From contig NZ_JAHWGP010000029.1 in assembly GCF_020873915.1 (NCBI RefSeq), forward strand, positions 36,627 to 100,626: 64,000 nucleotides of DNA. The letters are read 5' to 3'. The notes under the pieces were generated by a model. It was not told the origin of the DNA, searched no databases, and worked only from the letters and a program-made list of their open reading frames with translations. The DNA is from Streptomyces sp. DH5 (lineage in GTDB: Bacteria; Actinomycetota; Actinomycetes; Streptomycetales; Streptomycetaceae). Made by a program: the position numbers and the translations under genes. How positions within the stretch are numbered: the stretch's first letter is position 1; the number at the start of each line of letters is the position of its first letter. Shown one piece after another: positions 51,101 through 59,677 of this stretch.

Positions 51101-52786
51101 TCAGGCGTCGATGATGACGGGGATGATGAGCGGCTTGCGGCGGTGGGTGCGGAACGCCCAGTTCGCCACGGCGCGGGCGATGAGCTGTTCCAGCTGGCGC
51201 GCGTCCCCGACGCCTTCCTCGGCCGCGGTGGCCAGGGTCTTCTCGATGACGGGGACGACCGGCTCGAAGGTGGCGTCGTCGTGGACGAACCCGCGGGCCA
51301 GGAAGTCGGGGGCCTCGGCGAGGGCGCCGGTGTCCGCGTCGACGATGGCCACCACCGTGACCACGCCCTCCTCCGCGAGGGTGAGGCGGTCCTTGAGGGA
51401 CGCCTCGGTGGCGCCGCCGACTTCCATGCCGTCCACGTAGACGTTGCCCGCGGGGACCTTGCCGGTGATGGACGCGCGCCCGTCGACGAGGTCGACGACG
51501 ACGCCGTCCTCGGCGATGACGACCCGGTCGGGGTCGACACCGGTGCGGATGGCGAGGTCGCCGTTGGCCCGCAGGTGGCGCCATTCGCCGTGCACGGGCA
51601 TGACGTTGCGGGGTTTGACGATGTTGTAGCAGTAGACGAGTTCGCCGGCGCTGGCGTGCCCGGAGACGTGCACCTTGGCGTTGCCCTTGTGGACCACGTG
51701 CGCACCCCACCGGGTGAGTCCGTTGATCACCCGGTAGATGGCGTTCTCGTTGCCGGGGATGAGGGAACTGGCGAGCAGGACGGTGTCGCCCTTGCCGATG
51801 CGGATCTGGTGGTCGCGGTTGGCCATCCGGGACAGCGCGGCCATCGGTTCGCCCTGGGAGCCGGTGCACACCAGAGTGATCTTGTGGTCGGGGAGCTTCT
51901 CCAGCTCTCTCGTGCTCACGACCAGACCGGACGGAACCTTCAGATAGCCCAGGTCACGGGCGATGCCCATGTTGCGGACCATGGAGCGGCCGACGAAGGC
52001 GACCTTGCGGCCGTGCTGGTGGGCGGCGTCCAGGACCTGCTGGATGCGGTGCACATGGCTGGCGAAACTGGAGACGATGACCCGCCGCGGCGCGGTGCGC
52101 ATCACCTGCTCGATCGCCGGGTTCAGCTCACGCTCGGAGGTGGTGAAGCCGGGCACCTCGGCGTTGGTGGAGTCGGTGAGGAACAGGTCCACGCCCTCCT
52201 CGCCGAGGCGGGCGAAGGCGCGCAGATCGGTGATGCGGTCGTCGAGCGGGAACTGGTCCATCTTGAAGTCGCCGGTGTGCAGCACCATCCCGGCGCCGGT
52301 GCGGATCGCGACCGCGAGGCTGTCCGGGATGGAGTGGTTGACCGCCACGAACTCGCAGTCGAACGGGCCGAAGCCGCGCCGGTCGCCCTCCCGCACCCGC
52401 ACCGTGCGCGGCCGGATGCCGTGTTCCTTGAGCTTGGCCTCCAGGAACGCCAGCGTCAGCTTGGAGCCGACGACGGGGATGTCGCGCCGCTCGCGCAGCA
52501 GGTAGGGCACGCCGCCGATGTGGTCCTCGTGGCCGTGGGTGAGCACGATGGCCGCGATGTCGTCCAGCCGGTCCCGGATCGAGGTGAAGTCCGGCAGGAT
52601 CACGTCCACGCCGGGCTGGGTCTCCTCGGGGAACAGCACGCCGCAGTCGACGATCAGCAGTTTGCCGGCGTGCTCGAAGACGGTCATGTTGCGGCCGATC
52701 TCACCCAGGCCGCCCAGGGCGACGACCCGCAGCCCTCCCTCGGGAAGAGGCGGTGCGGCTTTCAAATCGGGGTGCGGATGGCTCAT
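51101..52786 (-). CDS. Ribonuclease J family protein
   Basis: The 561-residue enzyme starts at ATG 52786 (MSHPHPDLKAAP; AAGGT upstream). The metallo-beta-lactamase core shows VLTHGHEDHIGGVPYLLRER (HGHEDH at 84-89) and VLHTGDFKMDQFPLDD. The beta-CASP part shows TDSTNAEVPGFT, SSFASHVHRIQQVLDAAHQH and HVSGHASAGELVYCYNI. The length equals the Streptomyces RNase J I know. That housekeeping gene normally adjoins dapA; here the neighbours are a xylanase and a long non-coding stretch, so this may be a second paralogue. It would degrade or process RNA. No partner gene is present. Confidence 0.87.
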   Translation of the reverse strand: MSHPHPDLKAAPPLPEGGLRVVALGGLGEIGRNMTVFEHAGKLLIVDCGVLFPEETQPGVDVILPDFTSIRDRLDDIAAIVLTHGHEDHIGGVPYLLRERRDIPVVGSKLTLAFLEAKLKEHGIRPRTVRVREGDRRGFGPFDCEFVAVNHSIPDSLAVAIRTGAGMVLHTGDFKMDQFPLDDRITDLRAFARLGEEGVDLFLTDSTNAEVPGFTTSERELNPAIEQVMRTAPRRVIVSSFASHVHRIQQVLDAAHQHGRKVAFVGRSMVRNMGIARDLGYLKVPSGLVVSTRELEKLPDHKITLVCTGSQGEPMAALSRMANRDHQIRIGKGDTVLLASSLIPGNENAIYRVINGLTRWGAHVVHKGNAKVHVSGHASAGELVYCYNIVKPRNVMPVHGEWRHLRANGDLAIRTGVDPDRVVIAEDGVVVDLVDGRASITGKVPAGNVYVDGMEVGGATEASLKDRLTLAEEGVVTVVAIVDADTGALAEAPDFLARGFVHDDATFEPVVPVIEKTLATAAEEGVGDARQLEQLIARAVANWAFRTHRRKPLIIPVIIDA

Positions 52787-53104
52787 ACCTTCACGGTACC
52801 CGGAGAGTGGGACGGCATGATCCATCGCCCGTGCGATCTGCTGCTTCCCGCCGGTCCCGCCGGGGCACCCACACCTGCTGCGCCGGGACGACGGCCGACG
52901 CCGGTGGCCGGGCCGGGGAGCGGTGACAGGCGGCAGCGCCTTCGGCGGGTGAGCCAGGGGCCCGGTGAAGGCCGGCGACACGCTCCACGTCGGGACGGCC
53001 GGTTCGAACTGTGGGGGCAGCCCCGGTCGCCGGGGGAGTCGTCGCCGCCGGGACGACGGCTCAGCGACTCGTCCGCCGGCACCTCACCTCTCCGCGGAAC
53101 GCGT

Positions 53105-53142
53105 GGAGGGGCCTTGGTGCCGTACGACACCAAGGCCCCTCC
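53105..53142. terminator. Perfect 15-bp hairpin, probable bidirectional terminator
   Basis: GGAGGGGCCTTGGTG (53105-53119) pairs with CACCAAGGCCCCTCC (53128-53142) across an 8-nt loop. It lies upstream of RNase J on that strand and far from any stop, so it could also end an unannotated transcript. Confidence 0.6.
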
Positions 53143-53623
53143 AGGAACTGCAACACCATCTGCCGGCCCTGGTACTGCGCCGGCCTGCCGTTTCCGCCCA
53201 GCCGCCCGTTACTCCGAGCGATGTGCGGTCCTGCTCGCGGCGGCCCCTCATCACTTCGGGCCGCCCGGTCCGGTCGTCAGTCCCGTCACCGTCGCACAAC
53301 AACCTGGCTTCGGAACTCCACCACCGCACCGTCCTGCGGGGACTGCCCCGGCAGTTCGTCTCTGCCGGACCCTGCCGGATCTCGACTACGGCAGAAACCA
53401 TAACCGCGGGATTCCTGAATGTCTATCGCCGCAACTGCAGATTTACTGCTACCGGACGGCGAGTTCTCCCGATGAGCCGATCCGTGCTCGGAGCGGCGGT
53501 GGGTCAGTGGTCGGAGTGGCCGAAGTCGCCCACGGTCGAGGCGCCGACGTCCTCGATCGCCCTGCGGTACATCCCGCCGTCTCCGGAGTCCCCACCGTGC
53601 CCTGCAGGACCAGAGCGGCGCGT

Positions 53624-53675
53624 CACCACGGTGAGGGCCCTGCCGGCATGTGCCGGCAGGGCCCTCACCGTGGTG
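53624..53675 (-). terminator. Very strong 25-bp stem-loop after the cold-shock group
   Basis: Perfect 25-bp arms (53624-53648 and 53651-53675) around a 2-nt centre lie 25 bp past the stop of the SCO5918-like gene. It is a plausible terminator for the reverse cold-shock run, though its length is unusual. Confidence 0.7.
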
Positions 53676-53699
53676 TCCGGTTCCCGTTCGTCCCGTCGA

Positions 53700-54014
53700 T
53701 CAGCCGTGGAAGGGAGTGCCGAGCATCGCGGAAGCCCGCTGCAACGGGCTCTCCACACGCGCGGGTGCGGCCGCCTCGGGAAGGGCGGCGCGACAGGTGA
53801 AGCCGAGCCGGAACATGGCCCGCATGACCTCGCCGGAGCTGAAATCGCGGCGGTCCTGGCGGGTGACGACCTCGCCGACCTGCTTGGCGGGGTAGTGGCG
53901 TCGTCCGATGATCACGGACTCGCCGGTGACCGGTTCGGGCTTGACACCCTTCATCGATTCCAGCACGCCGCCCTTGGTCAGGTCGAACGGGAAGCGGGCG
54001 ATGACACAGCGCAT
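53700..54014 (-). CDS. SCO5918-family small protein
   Basis: The 104-residue basic protein starts at ATG 54014 after GTGAGG. MRCVIARFPFDLTKGGVLES, KPEPVTGESVIIGRRHYPAK and TRQDRRDFSSGEVMRAMFRL match a Streptomyces family that I recall near the SCO5918-5921 DEAD-box and cold-shock genes. No enzymatic motif is seen. It lies 49 bp after the CBS gene in the same direction, so it is probably part of the cold-shock run and may bind RNA. The function is unknown. Confidence 0.78.
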   Translation of the reverse strand: MRCVIARFPFDLTKGGVLESMKGVKPEPVTGESVIIGRRHYPAKQVGEVVTRQDRRDFSSGEVMRAMFRLGFTCRAALPEAAAPARVESPLQRASAMLGTPFHG

Positions 54015-54063
54015 GATGCCTCACGGGGAGAAGGAGGGACGGGGCCGACCGCCGTGAAGCGGT

Positions 54064-54468
54064 TCAGCGGGAGAGGGCGAGGACGCCCAGAGCGTTGCCC
54101 CGTTCGTCGACCACGGGCAGGGCCAGGAGCCGGCGGTGCCGCATCGCACGCTCGGCTTCGGTCCTCGTGGCCAGCGGCGAGACGAAGGGAGCGATGACGT
54201 CGGCGATGTCGCGCAGACGGATCCGGTCCGTGTACCCGGAGTCGTCGCGAACGGCCGTGAGCCGGGCCTGGGTGACCAGCCCCGTGCACAGACCGTCATC
54301 GTCACAGACGATCAGATGATCCGTACGGGCCGCGGTCATCACGGACAGTGCCACCTCCACGGTCATGTCCCCCCAGACCTGCGGCCCGGCCGCTTCCATG
54401 GTGTCGGCCACCGTGCCGTGCACGCGGTGGGCGCTCTCCGGGCGGAACTGCGTCTGGACCAGCGTCAA
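54064..54468 (-). CDS. CBS-domain pair protein
   Basis: The 134-residue protein uses TTG 54468, with AGGAGG 6 nt upstream. Two CBS repeats are visible: TMEAAGPQVWGDMTVEVALS...DHLIVCDDDGLCTGLVTQAR and DIADVIAPFVSPLATRTEAE...RRLLALPVVDERGNALGVLA. CBS pairs bind adenine nucleotides and sense energy or c-di-AMP-like signals. No partner enzyme is fused. It lies 47 bp after the DEAD-box helicase gene. Confidence 0.85.
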   Translation of the reverse strand: MTLVQTQFRPESAHRVHGTVADTMEAAGPQVWGDMTVEVALSVMTAARTDHLIVCDDDGLCTGLVTQARLTAVRDDSGYTDRIRLRDIADVIAPFVSPLATRTEAERAMRHRRLLALPVVDERGNALGVLALSR

Positions 54469-54515
54469 AGGATGCCTCCTGCGGAGATGGGCCGGGCTTG
54501 CCGATCACGAGGGTT

Positions 54516-56012
54516 CTACGCCGCCGCACCGACGGTCGGCTGCCGTACGGGCGCGCGGCGGGCCGCCGAAGCGGGGCGGCGCCGGCCGCGTGAGGTCGCG
54601 CCGCGCTTCTTGGGGCGTTCGGACACCGGCGCGGTGATGACGACCGGGACGCCGGAGGGTGCCTGGGCGCCGGTGATGCGGTGCAGTGCTCCCTCGCCGA
54701 CGCGGACCTGGGTGGTCTGCGGGACGATGCCGGCCGCTGCCATGAGGCGGGTCATGGCGCGGCGCTGGCTCGGAGTGACGAGGGTGACGACGCTTCCGGA
54801 CTCGCCGGCGCGGGCCGTGCGGCCGCCGCGGTGGAGGTAGTCCTTGTGGTCGGTGGGCGGGTCGACGTTGACGACGAGGTCGAGGCTGTCGACGTGGATG
54901 CCGCGCGCCGCGACGTTGGTCGCCACCAGTACGTTGACGTGCCCGGTCTTGAACTGCGTCAGCGTGCGGGTGCGCTGCGGCTGCGACTTCCCGCCGTGCA
55001 GGGCGGCGGCCCTCACTCCGCTGTTCAGGAGGTGCTCGGTGAGGCGGTCGACGGCGTGCTTGGTGTCGAGGAACATGATCACGCGGCCGTCGCGTGCGGC
55101 GATCTCGGTGGTGGCCGTGTGCTTGTCGGCGCCGTGGACGTGCAGCACGTGGTGTTCCATCGTCGTGACCGCGCCGGCCGAGGGGTCGACGGAGTGCACG
55201 ACCGGGTCGCTGAGGTAGCGGCGCACGAGCAGGTCGACGTTGCGGTCGAGGGTGGCGGAGAACAGCATGCGCTGGCCCTCGGGGCGGACCTGGTCGAGAA
55301 GGGCGGTGACCTGCGGCATGAAGCCCATGTCGGCCATCTGGTCGGCCTCGTCGAGGACGGTGACGCACACCTGGTCGAGCCGGCAGTCGCCGCGCTCGAT
55401 GAGGTCCTTGAGGCGTCCCGGTGTGGCGACGACGATCTCGGCGCCACCGCGCAACGCGCTCGCCTGCCTGCCGATCGGCATGCCGCCCACCACGGTGGCC
55501 AGCCGCAGCCGCACGGAGCGGGCGTACGGGGTGAGCGCGTCGGTGACCTGCTGCGCCAGCTCACGCGTGGGTACGAGGACGAGTCCCAGCGGCTGCCCGG
55601 CCTCGGCGCGCTGCCCGGCCGTACGAGCCAGCAGCGCCAGCCCGAAGGCGAGGGTCTTGCCGGAGCCGGTGCGGCCACGGCCGAGGACGTCCCGGCCAGC
55701 GAGGGAGTTCGGCAGGGTCGCGGCCTGGATCGGGAACGGCACGGTCACGCCCTGCGAACCCAGCGCGGCCAACAGCTCCCTGGGCATGTCGAGATCGGCG
55801 AAGCCCTCCACGGCGGGAAGCGCGGGGGTGACCGTCTCGGGGAGGGCGAACTCTCCCTGGACCGCGGCGGGCCGACGGCCGTAACCGCCGGAACGGCTCG
55901 GGCCGCCCGACCGGTTCGGGGCCGATGAGCCGAAACGGCTGCCGCCCCTTCCGGAGCCGGCACTGCCCTTACGGGTGCGGGCGGAACGGTCGTTCGTACG
56001 TGTGCGGTTCAT
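54516..56012 (-). CDS. DEAD-box RNA helicase (cold-shock type)
   Basis: The 498-residue protein starts at ATG 56012 with GGAAGG upstream; the in-frame start at 56036 lacks a ribosome site. A Gly/Ser/Arg-rich tail of about 45 residues precedes the core. Motifs in order: Q motif (VTVPFPIQAATLPNSLAGRD), GRTGSGKT, PTRELAQQV, VLDEADQMADMG, SATLDRNV, LDTKHAVDRLTEHL, VNVLVATNVAARGIHVD and HRGGRTARAG. All catalytic residues are intact. The C-terminal basic tail (RPKKRGATSRGRRRPASAA) may bind RNA. The CspA-type gene lies upstream on the same strand with a terminator between, and a 290-nt leader precedes the start, typical of cold-induced helicases. Confidence 0.92.
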   Translation of the reverse strand: MNRTRTNDRSARTRKGSAGSGRGGSRFGSSAPNRSGGPSRSGGYGRRPAAVQGEFALPETVTPALPAVEGFADLDMPRELLAALGSQGVTVPFPIQAATLPNSLAGRDVLGRGRTGSGKTLAFGLALLARTAGQRAEAGQPLGLVLVPTRELAQQVTDALTPYARSVRLRLATVVGGMPIGRQASALRGGAEIVVATPGRLKDLIERGDCRLDQVCVTVLDEADQMADMGFMPQVTALLDQVRPEGQRMLFSATLDRNVDLLVRRYLSDPVVHSVDPSAGAVTTMEHHVLHVHGADKHTATTEIAARDGRVIMFLDTKHAVDRLTEHLLNSGVRAAALHGGKSQPQRTRTLTQFKTGHVNVLVATNVAARGIHVDSLDLVVNVDPPTDHKDYLHRGGRTARAGESGSVVTLVTPSQRRAMTRLMAAAGIVPQTTQVRVGEGALHRITGAQAPSGVPVVITAPVSERPKKRGATSRGRRRPASAARRAPVRQPTVGAAA

Positions 56013-56307
56013 GCGGAACCTTCCTCGATGCGGCACATATCAAGGAATTCCCGCAGCGGTGAGCAGCACGGAGAATTGCAAGAACGGGCCGGTGGAATAC
56101 GACAGCGCGTCTGGCCGACGGAAATCCGTACGCGCACAGGCGCTGAAATGAGTGACGCGAAGTGGACGCGATGTTCGGAATGTTCGGACGTCCACCGCGA
56201 TGAATCCGTGACGGGGTGCGCGCACCCCTGAGGATGCTTCGCGTGCGGTGAGCACACGAGTTTCCTGGTCGCCGCCCACGGGAAAAACGGCTGGGAAAAA
56301 AGCAAGC
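56013..56307 (-). other. Leader region of the DEAD-box helicase gene
   Basis: About 295 nt without a coding sequence separate the csp terminator from the helicase ATG. It contains the perfect 16-bp palindrome GGGGTGCG-CGCACCCC (56213-56228) and a direct repeat CCGAACAT (reverse strand, about 56170-56190). Long structured leaders are usual for cold-inducible helicases. No promoter was assigned. Confidence 0.5.
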
Positions 56308-56345
56308 AGCTGGGACCCGCACCCCAAAGGATGCGGGTCCCAGCT
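56308..56345 (-). terminator. Intrinsic terminator of the cold-shock gene
   Basis: Perfect 14-bp arms (AGCTGGGACCCGCA 56308-56321 and TGCGGGTCCCAGCT 56332-56345, 10-nt loop). On the reverse strand a run of six T follows (from about 56301), so it fits a canonical Rho-independent terminator. Confidence 0.85.
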
Positions 56346-56363
56346 ACGAAATGCGCGTCAGCG

Positions 56364-56567
56364 TCAGGCGAGAACGATGTTCTCGGCCGTCGGGCCCTTC
56401 TGACCCTGCGCGATGTCGAAGGTCACCTTCTGGCCCTCGAGCAGCTCACGGAAACCCTGGGCGGCGATGTTCGAGTAGTGGGCGAACACGTCAGCGCCGC
56501 CACCGTCCTGCTCGATGAAGCCGAAACCCTTTTCCGCGTTGAACCACTTCACGGTACCAGCAGCCAT
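56364..56567 (-). CDS. Cold-shock protein (CspA family)
   Basis: The 67-residue protein starts at ATG 56567 after [28 protein letters not shown] (RNP1 KGFGFI), [14 protein letters not shown] (RNP2 VFAHY) and [20 protein letters not shown] match CspA single-domain RNA chaperones. It binds single-stranded nucleic acid and relieves RNA structure at low temperature. It is followed by an intrinsic terminator and then the DEAD-box helicase. The upstream 200 nt (to about 56770) is less GC-rich and may be a cold-responsive leader. Confidence 0.95.
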   Translation of the reverse strand: MAAGTVKWFNAEKGFGFIEQDGGGADVFAHYSNIAAQGFRELLEGQKVTFDIAQGQKGPTAENIVLA

Positions 56568-57394
56568 GTCATTTCTCCTTCGGGGCAGTGCCTCGGGGTC
56601 CGCACCGTGCGGCCCCCGTGTCGCCGCGATGATCACCCCGCCCGGAGGAAGACCGGATACACAAAAGCGCTTCCAGCGGCACAGGAGCCGGCCGGAGGCA
56701 CTTGAAGTTTTCGGGAACCACAACTGCAACTGGGATAGACAGTAGCACGCCGCAGCGACCGGCGGGCGGGGAAGAATTCACGTCCACTTATTGCGGCAGA
56801 GAATCTGTCCGCATGTTCCGTTGAAATCTCAGCCCGCGGGCACAGATATTGATCCAGCCGGGGCACAACGTTCCGCGCGGCATGGGCGCCTGACAACGGG
56901 CGGACCACGTTTCAGCCCTGCGCACCGGTCTCCGGACCGTCGGACCGGCCGGAGCGTCGGACGGGCCTCACGACGGCTGCCTTCGCGCTCATGTTCCTCA
57001 CCGTACCCGGCTCTGTCCTGGCGGTCGGCTCGGCCACTTGGGCCGCTGAGCGTTCGTCGCGGCGCACTCGCCGGCAGACCGGATACGGACGGTACGCACC
57101 GCGGATTCATCCGCGAGGCCGGCTCGCCGCACCGCTGAACCGGGTGACCGGCAGTCGACTGCTGCGGAGGGCTCGTGAGCGCATCCCGTCAATGGTCTTT
57201 GCCAGCGACGTCACCGACGCCGTCTACGTCGACTACGTGGTCGACGCTCACCGCATCCCACCCCTGGTCCCGCCCGCCCCGGACGCTGAAGCCCACCTCG
57301 TTCCGCTGCCCAAGTGCCCTCTCCTGCGCAGGTCAGCGGCATCAACGGCGCTTCCCTCGGACTTCGTGGCTCCTGCTCGCCATCGAGGGCCGGC
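56568..57394. other. Intergenic region upstream of csp, with a possible protein relic
   Basis: No complete gene was recognised in about 830 bp. The csp-proximal 200 nt is AT-richer and probably its leader. On the forward strand ATG 57192 opens MVFASDVTDAVYVDYVVDAH and continues RIPPLVPPAPD, which looks protein-like and resembles the start of DUF2071-type proteins, but it loses likeness after about 35 codons. It may be the 5' remnant of a gene. Confidence 0.3.
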
Positions 57395-57766
57395 TCACAG
57401 CGCCCTCTCCACGGCGGCCGGAATGTCGTGCGACGGTCTCGGGCCAGGACGGACGAAGTGGAGCAGGAAACCGGAGCCGGTGATCTCGGTGACACGCACC
57501 AGGGACCGCGGAGGCTGGTGCAGGCGCATGAGTGCTCCGGAGCGCCCGGTGAGTCGCGCCATCTCCAGGAAGAGGTTGAGCCCGCTGACGTCACAGAAGG
57601 TGACTGCGGAGAGGTCTATGTCGACGGTGCGGGTGTGGTCGCCGAGACACTGGACCAGGGCGCTGCGCACCAGCGGGACCGTGGTCAGGTCGATCTCTCC
57701 GGAGAGGGTGATCAGAGGGTGCGGGCCGCGGTCCCGGCGGGGGGCGTCCGGCGGTGAAGGGGACAT
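57395..57766 (-). CDS. STAS-domain anti-sigma factor antagonist
   Basis: The protein is 123 residues from ATG 57766, preceded by GAGGAGCC. PLITLSGEIDLTTVPLVRSA, TVDIDLSAVTFCDVSGLNLF (phosphoacceptor Ser near 61 in the DVSGL motif) and RVTEITGSGFLLHF fit the SpoIIAA/STAS fold. Unphosphorylated STAS proteins bind anti-sigma kinases and release stress sigma factors. No kinase or sigma gene is adjacent, so the partner is unknown. It is followed by about 600 bp of non-coding sequence. Confidence 0.9.
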   Translation of the reverse strand: MSPSPPDAPRRDRGPHPLITLSGEIDLTTVPLVRSALVQCLGDHTRTVDIDLSAVTFCDVSGLNLFLEMARLTGRSGALMRLHQPPRSLVRVTEITGSGFLLHFVRPGPRPSHDIPAAVERAL

Positions 57767-57845
57767 GGCTCCTCGTTCTGGGAATCCGTTCGAAGACGCC
57801 GCGCGACAGACACGACCGGCCGCCGTCACGGCTGGATACGTGCCC

Positions 57846-58028
57846 TCACGCCTGCCGACGGCCCTTGGCGTGCTGCACCGGCCTGTGGTGAGTGCGGCGT
57901 CGCGGACACAGCGGCCCACGTCCACCGTCGGGGTGACTCCGGTGTGCCCCGGTGTCGTCGCCCGTCCCGACGGCCCTGTCGCCTGTGAGGAACGCACCCG
58001 CGACTGTCCCCGCCAGGAGTGCGATCAC
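57846..58028 (-). CDS. Possible small membrane protein coupled to DUF5994 gene
   Basis: GTG 58028 overlaps the DUF5994 stop (GTGA) and opens a 60-residue frame. It starts with a short hydrophobic helix (VIALLAGTVAGAFLTGD), followed by an Arg/His-rich tail. No family is recognised. The overlap and the helix favour it, but the tail composition is poor, so this is a tentative call. Confidence 0.3.
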   Translation of the reverse strand: MIALLAGTVAGAFLTGDRAVGTGDDTGAHRSHPDGGRGPLCPRRRTHHRPVQHAKGRRQA

Positions 58029-58636
58029 CGGCACGAGGACCGTCCACGGTCCTGCCCCGGCTTCGACCGGTCCGCCGGCGCAGCGGCGACCGTCCGGCCC
58101 GGTGCGCGAGCAGCCGGAGCCGGGGTAACGCGTCCGCCTTCGGACTCCCAGGCCGCTTCCACGATCCGGTCCGCCTCGGTCACCGGCTGCGGGGCATCCG
58201 CCATCAGCCGGCTCGCGGAATCGCCGCGCCGCGGGTCGCTTGCGGCGGCCATCAGCCACGCGGCCCGCACGGGATCCGTCCCCGGGGGAACGACCAGCAG
58301 GTTCCAGCGGCCCACGTGGTACGAGAGGAGCAGCAGCTCGTGCGGGTCCTGTTCGTCCCGGAAGCAGCCCGCCTTCACCACGTGCCCGGCGACAGGGACC
58401 TTGCGCGGTACGGCCGGCCACTGGGCGGGGTTCACCGTGATCCGGGTGATCCGTCCCCACAGCGGATCGAGCACGGCCGCCAGTGCCGGCAGTTCGGCGA
58501 AGAGGTCACGCGAGCGCGGCCACCAGGCGCCGTCCAGCAGTGCCGGCGCGGAGCCGACTGGGGCGAGAGCGAGGCGCGGAGGTGATGAGGCCGGCCGGCC
58601 TTCGGATGTCGTCGGGCGGGAGATGGTCACAGTCAT
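58025..58636 (-). CDS. DUF5994-family protein
   Basis: The protein is 203 residues from ATG 58636 (MTVTISRPTTSEG); the 103 upstream in-frame residues are Arg/Gly-rich and not family-like. SAPALLDGAWWPRSRDLFAE, RITRITVNPAQWPAVPRKVP, SYHVGRWNLLVVPPGTDPVR and AAWLMAAASDPRRGDSASRL match DUF5994, common in Streptomyces. No catalytic motif is evident. It may be regulatory or stress-related. The tail after about residue 160 is low complexity. Confidence 0.8.
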   Translation of the reverse strand: MTVTISRPTTSEGRPASSPPRLALAPVGSAPALLDGAWWPRSRDLFAELPALAAVLDPLWGRITRITVNPAQWPAVPRKVPVAGHVVKAGCFRDEQDPHELLLLSYHVGRWNLLVVPPGTDPVRAAWLMAAASDPRRGDSASRLMADAPQPVTEADRIVEAAWESEGGRVTPAPAARAPGRTVAAAPADRSKPGQDRGRSSCR

Positions 58637-59047
58637 GACGCGGACCCTGCCCCGGACCGGTCTCCCGGCCCGGCGTATTCGATCGCCGAAAACGACACGG
58701 GTACGGATGCCGGTGCCCCAAGGATTCTCGGTAGCCCCCACCGTACTCCCCGAACCACCCCAACGGGCGGCGCGTCCGCGGACCGCCCGCCGACGATGCC
58801 CATGGGTGGCCGGTCGCTCGCGTGCTGTCCGATGTGTCCCTGCTTCGGGCCGCGGCCATCCGGTCCCGGAACCGACGGGGATACGGGCGCCGGCGCTCGC
58901 CCCCGGCCCTCCGGGAACTTCCCCGCACGGTGATCCTCGTACCATCCGGTTCGAGCAGATGCGTCGAGGTCCGGGGCCGGGTGATGTGTGCGACTAGAGT
59001 GATCGGCGCTCCGGTCCCATCGCATCCAGCCGCACAGTGAGGTCTCC
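58637..59047. other. Intergenic region between DUF5994 and a small forward gene
   Basis: About 410 bp with no supported gene; forward and reverse frames here are compositional shadows. TAGAGT at 58995-59000, about 50 bp before ATG 59048, is a possible -10 element, but no matching -35 was found. Confidence 0.35.
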
Positions 59048-59308
59048 ATGGAGTCCCAGGAAGCACCCTCGGCCGGGTATGCCGAGGTTCACGTCGTCGC
59101 CGCGTCACCCGAGGACGCACGGCGGGTGGCGGAGGTTCTCCGTCGTTGCTTCGCCGCCACCGAACAGCGCAGTTATCCGGCGAACGGCGAGGGCGGGACC
59201 CGTCTCGAACTCACCGTGGACACCACCCGCGCGGCAGAACCCGCCCGTTCGTGGCTGGAGTCCAGCCGGTGGACCGGACACACCGCCCAGGAGCCCGGGC
59301 GGGACTGA
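59048..59308 (+). CDS. Small hypothetical protein
   Basis: The 86-residue protein starts at ATG 59048 with GTGAGG upstream. It is compact and charged (EVHVVAASPEDARRVAEVLR, RLELTVDTTRAAEPARSWLE). The predicted beta-alpha-beta pattern resembles small ferredoxin-like folds found in Streptomyces. No family was recognised. Codon bias is good (high third-position GC). Confidence 0.6.
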   Translation: MESQEAPSAGYAEVHVVAASPEDARRVAEVLRRCFAATEQRSYPANGEGGTRLELTVDTTRAAEPARSWLESSRWTGHTAQEPGRD

Positions 59309-59677
59309 TCGTCCGCCCGCCCCGTGTCAGGACGGCGTACCGGCCTCGACCCGGCCCCAGGTCCGATCGCGGCCGCGCGCCTCCCTCGTCGCGCCGCGAG
59401 CCGGCCGGACTCACCGCTCGCTCCGCCCGGCGACGACGAAGCCGGGGAGCGACCTCGGGCCGTCGAGGGCTTCGGCACACCGGATCATGCCGGTCTCGTT
59501 CCCGGGACAACCGTCGCCGCCCGACCGGGCACCCCCCCACGCAGCGGACACTCGACGGACAGGCGCACGGCCCATGGCACCGGTCTCCTCCTTTCGCGCG
59601 GTGATGGGCGCTGTGGCGCCCCAGGCGCCGTGAGCGTCTGCTGGGCCGTTCTCACCCGCGTCGTTTCGATGTGTGGG
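59309..59677. other. Intergenic region, nothing recognised
   Basis: About 370 bp. The frames present are shadows; no hairpin, promoter or family match was found. Confidence 0.4.

Larger units (their letters stand above)
52787..53699. other. Long intergenic region with two perfect hairpins
   Basis: About 910 bp without a recognised gene; short frames on either strand lack family features. The two stem-loops listed separately (53105-53142 and 53624-53675) are its main content. The stretch 53380-53470 is less GC-rich. A short reverse frame ending GMYRRAIEDVGASTVGDFGH (near 53504) looks protein-like but is too short to call. Confidence 0.5.

Noticed and set aside
53624-53675. Possible tRNA or structured RNA gene
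   Set aside because: A single perfect stem with a 2-nt centre has no cloverleaf or anticodon features. A terminator is a better explanation.
51005-53800. A 931-codon forward frame opposite RNase J
   Set aside because: Its composition is Asp/Gly/Val/Arg-rich and it follows the complementary frame of RNase J. There is no family motif or ribosome site.
56991-58997. A 668-codon forward frame across STAS and DUF5994
   Set aside because: Only the short segment at 57192 looks protein-like. The remainder is antisense to the supported STAS and DUF5994 genes.
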